NCBI GenBank assembly: GCA_020633295.1
Contig: JACKDW010000028.1
Span: 16,619 to 80,618 of the forward strand
Direction of reading: 5' to 3'
Source: Myxococcales bacterium
GTDB taxonomy: Bacteria > Myxococcota_A > Polyangia > Nannocystales > Nannocystaceae
Length of the DNA stretch: 64,000 nucleotides
Shown here piece after piece: positions 25,787-33,511 of the stretch. How positions within the stretch are numbered: the first letter of the stretch is position 1; the number at the start of each line of letters is the position of its first letter. The position numbers and the translations under genes were made by a program. The notes under the pieces were generated by a model. That model was given only the letters and a program-made list of their open reading frames with translations. It ran no database searches and was not told the DNA's origin.

Positions 25787-26668
25787 GTGGGGCGACCTGC
25801 GCTCAGGTACATTCGCCGCGCGCTGCGGGTGCTCGGCGTCGCGGCGCTCGTGCTCGCGATCGCGGCGCTCGTCGCGATGAACGTCGTCGACTTCGGCGCG
25901 TCGCCGGCGACGATCGAGCGGGCGTTCGCGGGGCTGCCCCACGCGCCGCGCCACGGCGCCGTCGAGGTCGACGGTCGCGCGATTCACTACGTCGAGGTCG
26001 GGGATCCCGAGAACCCGCCGGTGGTGCTCCTGCACGGCTCGCCGGGGTCGTGGGACGCGTACCTCAGCCAGCTGACGAGCGCGGCGCTGCAGGAGCGCGC
26101 GCACATGATCGCGCTGGACCGACCGGGCTTCGGCGACTCGAGCGATGGGGGACACGAGCCGTCGCTCGCGCGCCAGGCCGCGATCACGCGCGCGGTCCTC
26201 CACGCCGCGCACCCCGACGCGCCGGCGGTCGTCGTCGGGCACTCGTTTGGCGGGCCCGTCGCGGGGCGCCTGGCGATGGACGCGCCCGAGGATGTGCGCG
26301 CGCTCGTCCTCGTCGCGCCCTCCATCGACCCGGCGCTCGAGCGCACGATGCTGGCGCAGCGCGTGGCGAACCTGCGGGTGGTCGCGGCGCTGCTGCCCGA
26401 CGCGCTCGTCGCGTGCAACCGCGAGATCATGGCGCTGCGCGCCGAGCTCGAGGAGATGGCGCCGCGATGGGAGCGCATGACGACGCCCGTGACGGTGATC
26501 CAGGGCGAGGCGGACCGGCTGGTCCCGCCCGCGAACGCGGACTTCGCCGCAGCGCGCGTGCCCGCGTCGTCGCTCGAGCTCGTGCGCGTGCCCGGGATGG
26601 ACCACTTCGTGCCGTGGACGCGCCCCGAGCTCATCGAGGACGCGGTGCTCCGGCACCTCGGCGCGTAG
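25787..26668 (+). CDS. Membrane-anchored alpha/beta hydrolase (Ser nucleophile)
   Basis: The protein has 293 aa. An N-terminal membrane helix (VLGVAALVLAIAALVAMNVV) precedes a hydrolase domain: oxyanion LLHGSPGSWD, nucleophile VGHSFGGPVAG with Ser, acid in QGEADRLVPP and His in PGMDHFVPW. This is a general alpha/beta hydrolase of the esterase or proline-iminopeptidase type; the substrate is unknown. The anchor implies that it works at the periplasmic side. The gene follows the aminopropyltransferase gene by 43 nt, but the TACGAT hexamer suggests its own promoter. It converges with SpeE at 26722. Confidence 0.8.
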   Translation: MGRPALRYIRRALRVLGVAALVLAIAALVAMNVVDFGASPATIERAFAGLPHAPRHGAVEVDGRAIHYVEVGDPENPPVVLLHGSPGSWDAYLSQLTSAALQERAHMIALDRPGFGDSSDGGHEPSLARQAAITRAVLHAAHPDAPAVVVGHSFGGPVAGRLAMDAPEDVRALVLVAPSIDPALERTMLAQRVANLRVVAALLPDALVACNREIMALRAELEEMAPRWERMTTPVTVIQGEADRLVPPANADFAAARVPASSLELVRVPGMDHFVPWTRPELIEDAVLRHLGA

Positions 26669-26721
26669 CGACGTCTCGAGCGATCGAGCGCGAGTCGGCC
26701 TCGGCGCGAGCGCGAGTCGAC

Positions 26722-27618
26722 CTAGGCGCGCGCGGTCGTCTTCCAGGGCGTCAGGACGTCCGCGAGCAGATCACGCTGGAACTGCGGGTGCAGGAAGCTC
26801 GCGCGGTGGACCTCGGGGTTGTAGTAGCGAAAGCGCAGGCCTGAGCGGCTCACGCGCTGCGGGTCGAAGTCGCCGACGGGGCACAGGTCGCCCTTGCAGG
26901 CGTAGGAGAACGACCACAGCCCGCTGGGGAAGATGAGGTTGGAGTAGTTGTAGATCTGCACGCGAGCGAAGCTCGCGTCGAGGATCGAGAGCATGCGGCG
27001 CTGCACCGCGGGCTCGTGAGACGGGGACTCGGCCTGGGCGACGACGATGCCCTGGGGGCTCAGCGCGCGGTGGACCGCGGCGTAGAAGGCCTCGCCGAAC
27101 AGCGGGACCGAGGGGCCGCCAGGATCGGTCGAGTCGACGATGATGAGGTCGTAGCGGCCTGCGGGCGCGCGCGAGATGAAGTCTAGCCCGTCGGAGATGA
27201 TGACCTCGCAGCGCGGGTCCGCGAGCGCGCTGGCGGTCTCAGGGATGTGCTCGCGGCAGGCGTCGACGACGAGGCGGTCGATCTCGACGAGCTCCACGAG
27301 CTCGACGCCCGGGTGGCGGAGGAGCTCGCGCGCGGCCCCGCCGTCGCCGCCGCCGATGATGAGCGCGCGCCGGACCTGGGAGTGCACGAACATCGGCACG
27401 TGGACGATCATCTCGTGATAGATGTGCTCGTCGCGGGTGCTGATCATCGCCACGCTGTCGATGAACAGCATGCGCCCGTAGCCGGCGGTCTCGACGACCG
27501 CGACGTGCTGGTGCTCGCTCTGCCGGGCCATCAGGGTGCGAACCACGCGGAAGCGCAGCTCGCTGATGTCGTGCAGGCGGTCGGTCGCCCACAGCGACAG
27601 TCGATCGGGTGTGCTCAT
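26722..27618 (-). CDS. speE: Polyamine aminopropyltransferase (spermidine synthase)
   Basis: The protein has 298 aa. It is a canonical spermidine synthase: FIDSVAMISTRDEHIYHEM, LIIGGGDGGAAREL, VEIDRLVVDACREH, and the catalytic VDSTDPGGPSVPLF with the conserved Asp and Pro. It transfers the aminopropyl group of decarboxylated SAM to putrescine. The start ATG 27618 has a strong ribosome site (AAAGGAG, 7 nt spacing), unlike the near-leaderless genes around it. The C-terminal part contains CKGDLCPVGDFDP, with two Cys that are not part of the active site. With the thermospermine-like paralogue at 24784 it suggests elaborate polyamine metabolism. Confidence 0.88.
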   Translation of the reverse strand: MSTPDRLSLWATDRLHDISELRFRVVRTLMARQSEHQHVAVVETAGYGRMLFIDSVAMISTRDEHIYHEMIVHVPMFVHSQVRRALIIGGGDGGAARELLRHPGVELVELVEIDRLVVDACREHIPETASALADPRCEVIISDGLDFISRAPAGRYDLIIVDSTDPGGPSVPLFGEAFYAAVHRALSPQGIVVAQAESPSHEPAVQRRMLSILDASFARVQIYNYSNLIFPSGLWSFSYACKGDLCPVGDFDPQRVSRSGLRFRYYNPEVHRASFLHPQFQRDLLADVLTPWKTTARA

Positions 27619-27694
27619 GTTCGCGCTCCTTTCGTGCCGGGTGCTGACGGCAGCATCGCAGCGCGCTCCCGTCGAAGAAAGGGCGAGATCCGGC

Positions 27695-29881
27695 TCATCC
27701 CCCGTCGATGAGCTCAAACTCGCCCGCGAGCCGGAGATCGCGGGACGACGCGCCGACATCAACGCCGTACACGCCGACGGTCGGCGTCCACGCGCCCGCG
27801 CCGCTCGCGTCGTAGTGAGCGAGCTGCGACGCCGGCACGCGCATCCGCAGACGCGCGCGCGCGCCGGGCTCCAGCTCCACGCGGCCGAAGCCCGAGAGCG
27901 CGCGCACCGGCTGCTCGACCGCGCCGTCCGGCGCGCGCAGGTAGAGCTGCACGATCTCGGCGCCCGCGCGCGCGCCGGTGTTCTCGATCGTCAGCTCAAC
28001 CACGAGCTCGCCGCTCGGCTCGAGCGTCGCCGGCGTGACGTCGAGCGCGCTGTACGCGAAGGTCGTGTAGGACAGCCCGTGGCCGAAGGCGAACTCGGGC
28101 TCCACGCCGTCGCGGTCCAGGTGCGTGTAGCCGTGGAAGCGCCCGTAGGCGACCTCGAGGCCGACGTGGTCGAAGCTCGGGAGGTGCCCCTCGTCGCGCG
28201 GCACGCTGACGGGCAGCTTGCCGGAGGGGTTGACCGCGCCGAGCAGCACGCCCGCGAGCGCGTGTCCGCCCTCCATCCCCGGGTACCACGCCATCAGGAT
28301 CGCCGCGACCTCGTCGGCCCAGGGGCGCACGACGACGCTCGCGCCGGCCTCGACGACGACGATCGTCCGCGGGTTCTGGGCCGCGACCGCGAGGATCAGC
28401 TGCTCGTGTTCGGGGCGCAGCCGCAGGCTGTCGCGGTCGCCCCCGAGGTCGTTCTGCGGCAGGTTCTCGCCCTCGTCCTCGTGCGTGAGGCCGACGACGA
28501 CGATCGCCGCGTCGGCGCCCGCGATCGCGGCGAGATCAGGCGCGTCGAGCTGGTCGCGCGGGAGCTCGCGCAGCTCGACGGCCGCGCCGGTGAGCGCCGC
28601 TCGCAAGCCGTCGATCGGGCTGGCCGCGGTCGTGGGGGTGACGGCGCTGCTGCCCTCGTCGCCGAGGTTGGCGATCGCCGCGAGCCCGCCGACGATCGCC
28701 ACCGAGCCCAGCGCGTCCGCGTCGAGCGGCAGCGCCTCGCCGTCGTTCTTGAGCAGCACGATCGACTTCTCCGCGACCTCGCGGGCGAGCGCGCGGTGCT
28801 CGGCGCTCTCGACCACCGCAGGCCCCGGGTCGACCGGCGCGTCGAGCCCGAAGCACAGCTTGGTGCGGAGGATCCTGCGCACCGCCGCGTCGATCACCTC
28901 CTCGTCGACGTCCCCGTCCACGACGGCCCCGACGAGGTCGTCGTCGAAGTACAGGCCCTGGGGCATCTCGATGTCGAGCCCGGCGCGCGCCGAGTCGACC
29001 GTGCTGTGGGTGCCGAGCACCCAGTCCGACTCGACGAAGCCGCGAAAGCCCCAGTCGCCCTTGAGGATCTCCGTCAGCAGCGGCGCGTTCTCGTCGCAGT
29101 AGGCGCCGTTGACCTGGTTGTACGCGCTCATGACCGAGCCGACGCCGCCCTCTCGGACCGCGCGGCGAAAGTGCGGCAGGTAGACCTCGTGCAGGGTGCG
29201 GGCGTCGATCGTCACGTTCACGTCGAAGCGCGTGTCCTCGATGCTGTTGGCGGCGAAGTGCTTGGCGCTGGCGATGACGTGCTGCTGCGCGCCGTGGATG
29301 AAGCCGAGCGCGAGCGCGCCCATGTGGAACGGATCCTCGGAGTAGGTCTCCTGCGCGCGCCCCCAGCCCGGGTGACGCAGCACGTTCATGCAGGGCGCGA
29401 GCAGGACGTTGCCGCCCTTGGCGAGGGTCTCGAGGCCCATGGCCGCGCCGACGCGCTTCTCGAGCGCGGGATCCCAGGTCGCGCCCCGGGCCATGGCGAC
29501 GGGGAACGCGGTCGCGTTGCCGGCCCGGACTCCGCGTGGCCCATCGACCATCTTGAGCGGCGGGACGCCGAGCGCCTCGTCGCCGCCCGCGTAGTACAGA
29601 TCGTCGACCGGCGCGAGCTGGAGGCCGTGCATCTCGGCGACCTTCTGCTCCAGGCTCATCATAGCGAGCGTCTCGTCGACTTGGGCCTCGACCGCGAAGG
29701 CGTCGCACGCGAAGGCCTTGTTGCCGCTGGCGAGCGCCTCGTCGTCAAAGGCCTCGACCAGCTCGGGCTCGGGCGTCTGCGCGCCCGTCGTCCCGTCGCC
29801 GTCGTCCCCGCAGGACGCCGTCGCGCCGAGCAGCGAGCAGGCCGCGAGCAGCGCCCACACGCGGGCGAGCGGGGCGCTCAC
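27695..29881 (-). CDS. Glycoside hydrolase family 3 lipoprotein (beta-glucosidase-like)
   Basis: The protein has 728 aa from GTG 29881, where a clean lipoprotein signal starts (MSAPLARVWALLAACSLLG, lipobox TASC). The same frame extends to 30007 but that part encodes repeated Gly-Asn-Ala-Pro and is less likely translated. The GH3 N-terminal barrel has KMVDGPRGVR, KHFAANS and the nucleophile Asp in GFVESDWVLG. The C-terminal sandwich domain has KSIVLLKNDGEALPL and AYGRFHGYTHLDRDG, and a fibronectin-III-like tail (VELTIENTGARAGAEIVQLYL) completes the usual three-domain beta-glucosidase layout. It probably releases terminal beta-linked glucose from oligosaccharides outside the cytoplasm. It lies 76 nt upstream of speE on the same strand. 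Confidence 0.88.
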   Translation of the reverse strand: MSAPLARVWALLAACSLLGATASCGDDGDGTTGAQTPEPELVEAFDDEALASGNKAFACDAFAVEAQVDETLAMMSLEQKVAEMHGLQLAPVDDLYYAGGDEALGVPPLKMVDGPRGVRAGNATAFPVAMARGATWDPALEKRVGAAMGLETLAKGGNVLLAPCMNVLRHPGWGRAQETYSEDPFHMGALALGFIHGAQQHVIASAKHFAANSIEDTRFDVNVTIDARTLHEVYLPHFRRAVREGGVGSVMSAYNQVNGAYCDENAPLLTEILKGDWGFRGFVESDWVLGTHSTVDSARAGLDIEMPQGLYFDDDLVGAVVDGDVDEEVIDAAVRRILRTKLCFGLDAPVDPGPAVVESAEHRALAREVAEKSIVLLKNDGEALPLDADALGSVAIVGGLAAIANLGDEGSSAVTPTTAASPIDGLRAALTGAAVELRELPRDQLDAPDLAAIAGADAAIVVVGLTHEDEGENLPQNDLGGDRDSLRLRPEHEQLILAVAAQNPRTIVVVEAGASVVVRPWADEVAAILMAWYPGMEGGHALAGVLLGAVNPSGKLPVSVPRDEGHLPSFDHVGLEVAYGRFHGYTHLDRDGVEPEFAFGHGLSYTTFAYSALDVTPATLEPSGELVVELTIENTGARAGAEIVQLYLRAPDGAVEQPVRALSGFGRVELEPGARARLRMRVPASQLAHYDASGAGAWTPTVGVYGVDVGASSRDLRLAGEFELIDGG

Positions 29882-29910
29882 GGGCGCGCTCGCAGGATCG
29901 TGTCCAGCGT

Positions 29911-29970
29911 TTCCAGGAGCGGTTCCAGGAGCGGTTCCAGGAGCGTTTCCAGGAGCGTTTCCAGGAGCAG
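29911..29970. repeat. Five tandem 12-bp repeats upstream of the GH3 gene
   Basis: Unit TTCCAGGAGCGG or TTCCAGGAGCGT on the plus strand, five copies in a row, the last ending in AG. It lies just before the preferred start of the GH3 lipoprotein. If the longer start at 30007 were used, it would encode Gly-Asn-Ala-Pro repeats. Confidence 0.85.
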
Positions 29971-30168
29971 GCGAAGCCAGGAACTGGGCGGGTCGAATGC
30001 GCGACATCACGCGCGATGGTCGACAGCGACGCGCGCGGGCGTCAAGCCAATCGTGTCGTCGCGGCCGCGCGCGCGGCGCGTGGGTTGTATCACCCACTTC
30101 GCGCGTCGTCGCGCTACGCTGTGGCTGGTCCGGCCCGGAACGAGAGGACCGCGGAGCAACTCACGTCG

Positions 30169-32244
30169 ATGGATCAACCCGAGAACGGCCCCTCCCAGAG
30201 CATCAGCCAGCCCCCCGCCAGCGGCGAGCGCGACGCGAACGCGGGGTCGAGCATATCCGGCAAGAAGCCCACGAGCTCGCCGGGCGCGGGTGCCTCGACG
30301 TCACGCGCGGCGACCGAGGTCGACTCGGCCGAGCCGAGCCAGCAGGAGCTCGAGCGCCAGCGGAGACGGGACTTCATCCGCCGGCACACGCGTCGCTGGC
30401 AGAACAACATCGCGCGGTGGCTCGGCGTCAGCAGGACCGATCGCGACCGCGTGGTCGCGAGCATGCTGAAGACGCCCAAGAGCGATCGCGTGACCTACTG
30501 GTTCCAGCTGATCCTCTCGCTCGGGATCGCGACGATCGGGCTCGTGCTCAACAGCACGGGCGTCGTCATCGGCGCGATGCTCATCTCGCCGCTGATGGGC
30601 CCGATCGTCGGGCTCGGCATGGGCCTCGCGATCGGCTCGCCGTTCTTGACGCTGCGCTCGGCGACCCGCGTGGCGTCGAGCATCCTGGGCGTGCTCCTGC
30701 TGGCGGCCGTCCTGACCATGCTCCTGCCGTTCACGCAGGTCACCCCGGAGATCTCGGCGCGGACATCCCCGACGGCGCTCGATCTGATGGTCGCGTGCTT
30801 CTGCGCGCTCGCGGCCGGCTTCACGACGATCCGCACGAGCTCCGACACGGTCTCGGCGGCCGCCGGCACCGCGATCGGCATCTCGCTCGTCCCGCCGCTG
30901 TGCGTGTCGGGCTTCGGCCTCGGGACGGCGGACTTCTCGATCTTCCGCAACGCGCTGCTGCTGTTCACCGCCAACTTCTGCGCGATCCTGCTGTTCACGG
31001 TCCTGCTGTTCCTGCTGACCGGCTTCAACCACATCAACGTCGATCGCCACGAGGCCCAGGACATCCAGGCCGAGGGGTTCATCGCGCGCTTCGCCGCGCG
31101 CCTGCGCTCGCTGTTCGGCAGCAACCTCGGCCCCGTGTTCCGCTTCTTGATGCCGGTGCTGTTCGTGACGGCGGTCTACGTGCCGCTGCGGCACGCGCTG
31201 AAGAGCGTCGCGTGGCAGGTCGAGGCGCGCTCGCAGATCGAGGCGATCGTCGCCGAGTACACGCCCGGCGACCTCTCGGTCACGACCAACCTGACTGTAG
31301 AGCCAGGTCGCATCGTGCTGCGGCTCGTGCTCATGGCGTCGCCCGAGGAGGCGCGGCGCATCGAGCACGAGCTCGAGACGCGGGTCGCCGCGGCCGCCAA
31401 CGTCGTGCCCCACGTCGAGGTCCTGCCGGTCCCGGACTTCCAGTCGCTGCAGAAGATCGCGAGCGCGTCGAAGTCGACGATCGCCGCGCCCGACGCCGCG
31501 ATCCCGATCAAGAAGCCGCCGGATCTCGACGACGTCAACGCGCGCGTCGAGGCCTGCCTGCTGACGAGCTGGCCCGAGGCCGCCGGCGAGTTCCTCTCGT
31601 GGGACATGTCCTTCGATGACGTGGGCGCGCCCGTCATCGAGCTCGTGCACACCGGGCCGCCGATCGGCAAGGTCGCCGAGCCGCTGCTCGGGCGCGCGCT
31701 CTCCAACGCGCTCGAGTCCGAGGTGATCGTCCGCGATCACGCGATCGACGTGACCCGCCGGAGCGCGACCAAGGGCTTCCTCAGCGCCTGGATCCCGACG
31801 CTCGCGCGCGCGCTCGCGGACATCCAGCGCGCGCCCGAGCTCCGCGCCTGCGTCACGCGCGGGCACGAGGTGATCGTCGTCAACCCGGCGCCCGCGCCGG
31901 CGCTGCCCGAGCCAGCCGATTCGAAGGCGGGCAAGCGGCGCCGCGACGAGGAGGAGCCCGCGCCGCCGCCTCCGCCGCCGCTCGTCGTGCCGGATCCGCA
32001 CGAGGCCATCGCCGACGCGCTGCTCGCCATGGCGGGGCCGCGCGTCGAGGTGCACAACGGCGAGCGCTGGTCCGTTTACCTGTCCAGTAAGGCATGTGTC
32101 GCGGAGACCCCGGCGCCCGCCGAGCCGGCGCCGAAGCCGGTCGCGCCCGCGAGCGCGCCGCCCCCCCCCGCAGAGGACGCGAAGGCGCCCGCGCCGACTC
32201 AGCCGGCTCAGCCGGCGCCGCCCCCCGCCGCCGCGCAGCCCTGA
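30169..32244 (+). CDS. DUF389 membrane protein with long Pro/Ala-rich tail
   Basis: The protein has 691 aa. A disordered N-terminus (about 65 aa) leads to a short basic helix (RRDFIRRHTRRWQNNIARWLG) and then the DUF389 membrane domain (about 105-360). That domain has the signatures STGVVIGAMLISPLMGPIVGLGMG and AGFTTIRTSSD, and several helices. A cytoplasmic or periplasmic alpha/beta region follows (about 370-600). The last 60-70 residues are Pro/Ala-rich with blocks such as PPPPPPL. DUF389 proteins are conserved multi-pass proteins without a settled function. The start ATG 30169 matches the beginning of acceptable sequence. There is no operon partner; the radical SAM locus starts 94 nt downstream with its own promoter. 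Confidence 0.82.
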   Translation: MDQPENGPSQSISQPPASGERDANAGSSISGKKPTSSPGAGASTSRAATEVDSAEPSQQELERQRRRDFIRRHTRRWQNNIARWLGVSRTDRDRVVASMLKTPKSDRVTYWFQLILSLGIATIGLVLNSTGVVIGAMLISPLMGPIVGLGMGLAIGSPFLTLRSATRVASSILGVLLLAAVLTMLLPFTQVTPEISARTSPTALDLMVACFCALAAGFTTIRTSSDTVSAAAGTAIGISLVPPLCVSGFGLGTADFSIFRNALLLFTANFCAILLFTVLLFLLTGFNHINVDRHEAQDIQAEGFIARFAARLRSLFGSNLGPVFRFLMPVLFVTAVYVPLRHALKSVAWQVEARSQIEAIVAEYTPGDLSVTTNLTVEPGRIVLRLVLMASPEEARRIEHELETRVAAAANVVPHVEVLPVPDFQSLQKIASASKSTIAAPDAAIPIKKPPDLDDVNARVEACLLTSWPEAAGEFLSWDMSFDDVGAPVIELVHTGPPIGKVAEPLLGRALSNALESEVIVRDHAIDVTRRSATKGFLSAWIPTLARALADIQRAPELRACVTRGHEVIVVNPAPAPALPEPADSKAGKRRRDEEEPAPPPPPPLVVPDPHEAIADALLAMAGPRVEVHNGERWSVYLSSKACVAETPAPAEPAPKPVAPASAPPPPAEDAKAPAPTQPAQPAPPPAAAQP

Positions 32245-32321
32245 GTCACGCGCGCGCGCGCGAACCGGCGAGGACGGTCGTGCGCGCGCGCCCTCGCTGG
32301 CGAGCGGCCCGCGTCTGTGGG

Positions 32322-32327
32322 TATGAT
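32322..32327 (+). promoter_or_regulatory. -10 hexamer of the radical SAM/peptide locus
   Basis: TATGAT, 11 nt before ATG 32339. It marks the likely start of the transcript covering the two radical SAM genes and possibly the peptides. Confidence 0.5.
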
Positions 32328-32338
32328 CCTCGACGTCC

Positions 32339-33511
32339 ATGTCGGTACTCTCCACGGACCTCGAGGTCGCGCCCGAGTGTCAGGTCCCGCGCCTCGACTT
32401 CGAGCTCACGCCGGGCTGCGACCACCGCTGCGCGCACTGCTACAACGTCTGGACCGCGCGCGACGACGACGCGCAGGCCGGCTACGACACGGGCGGGCAG
32501 CTCTCGACGCCCGAGCTGCTCGCGCTGATGGACAAGGCGGTGACGCAGAGCGGCGCGCGTCACATCACGATCACCGGCGGCGAGCCGCTGCTGCGCAAGG
32601 ACGCGATCGAGATCATCGCGCGCGCCTGCCAGCTCGTCGACAGCGTGCACCTGATCACCAACGGCAGCCACGTGCCGGCCGCGGCGGCGGCGGCCCTGGC
32701 GAGCGCGGGGCTGCGCTCGGCCCAGCTCACGCTGCTCAGCGCGGACCGAGCGCGCCACGATCGCCTCAAGGGCGCGGTGTGCTTCGACGACACGGTGCGC
32801 GCCGCGGTCGAGCTGGTCGACGCGGGCGTGCCCGTGCAGGTCTGCTTCGTCGCCATGCGCGAGAACTGCGACGACTTCGAAGGCGTGCTCGAGCTGTGCC
32901 TCGCGCTCGGCGTCCGCTCGCTCTCGTACAACCGGATGTCGCCGACCGGCGGCGCGATCCACCACATCGCGCGGCTGATGCCGACGCCTGAGCAGGTCGA
33001 GCGCAACCTCGACGTCGCCGAGCGCCTGGGCCGCGCGTGGGGCATCTCGGTCGGCACCGCGATGCCCATCCCGCCCTGCCTGATCCGCCACGAGCGCTAC
33101 ACCTGGGTGCGCTTCGGCTTCTGCAGCACGGGCACGAGCTCGCCCAACATCGTCATCGACGCGGCCGGCAACGTCCGCAGCTGCAACCTCGCCTCGGGCG
33201 TCATGGGCAACCTCGTGCGCCAGGACTGGGCCGAGATCTACCGCGTGCCGTACCAGCGCGTGTTCCGGCGCAACGTGCCCGAGATGTGCCGCGGCTGCGC
33301 CTACGAGCGCTCGTGTCAGGGCGGCTGCAAGGAGAGCGGCTACGCGACCTTCGGCTCGCACACCCACGTCGAGCCGTTCATCTACCTCGCGCAGCACCCG
33401 GAGTGGCGCGACGCGGTGGCCGGCGCGATCACGCAGGATGAGGTCGTGCCGATGGAGCGCCTGCGCAGGCGCGGCCCGCCGAAGCCCGCCGTCGCGCCGG
33501 AGGCCCCGTGA
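32339..33511 (+). CDS. Radical SAM/SPASM enzyme of a RiPP-like locus
   Basis: The protein has 390 aa. The radical SAM cluster motif is CDHRCAHC (near residue 32), followed by the ITITGGEPLL motif near 80 that binds SAM. The C-terminal half is a SPASM-type domain with auxiliary-cluster cysteines: RFGFCSTG, VRSCNLASG, then EMCRGCAYERSCQGGCKE, the typical CxxCxxxxxCxxxC arrangement. SPASM enzymes modify peptides by thioether or C-C crosslinks or by side-chain oxidation. The next gene overlaps by 4 nt and encodes a B12-type radical SAM enzyme; three tandem Cys-containing peptides follow 3 kb downstream. The peptides are therefore its likely substrates, by inference from gene order. Confidence 0.88.
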   Translation: MSVLSTDLEVAPECQVPRLDFELTPGCDHRCAHCYNVWTARDDDAQAGYDTGGQLSTPELLALMDKAVTQSGARHITITGGEPLLRKDAIEIIARACQLVDSVHLITNGSHVPAAAAAALASAGLRSAQLTLLSADRARHDRLKGAVCFDDTVRAAVELVDAGVPVQVCFVAMRENCDDFEGVLELCLALGVRSLSYNRMSPTGGAIHHIARLMPTPEQVERNLDVAERLGRAWGISVGTAMPIPPCLIRHERYTWVRFGFCSTGTSSPNIVIDAAGNVRSCNLASGVMGNLVRQDWAEIYRVPYQRVFRRNVPEMCRGCAYERSCQGGCKESGYATFGSHTHVEPFIYLAQHPEWRDAVAGAITQDEVVPMERLRRRGPPKPAVAPEAP

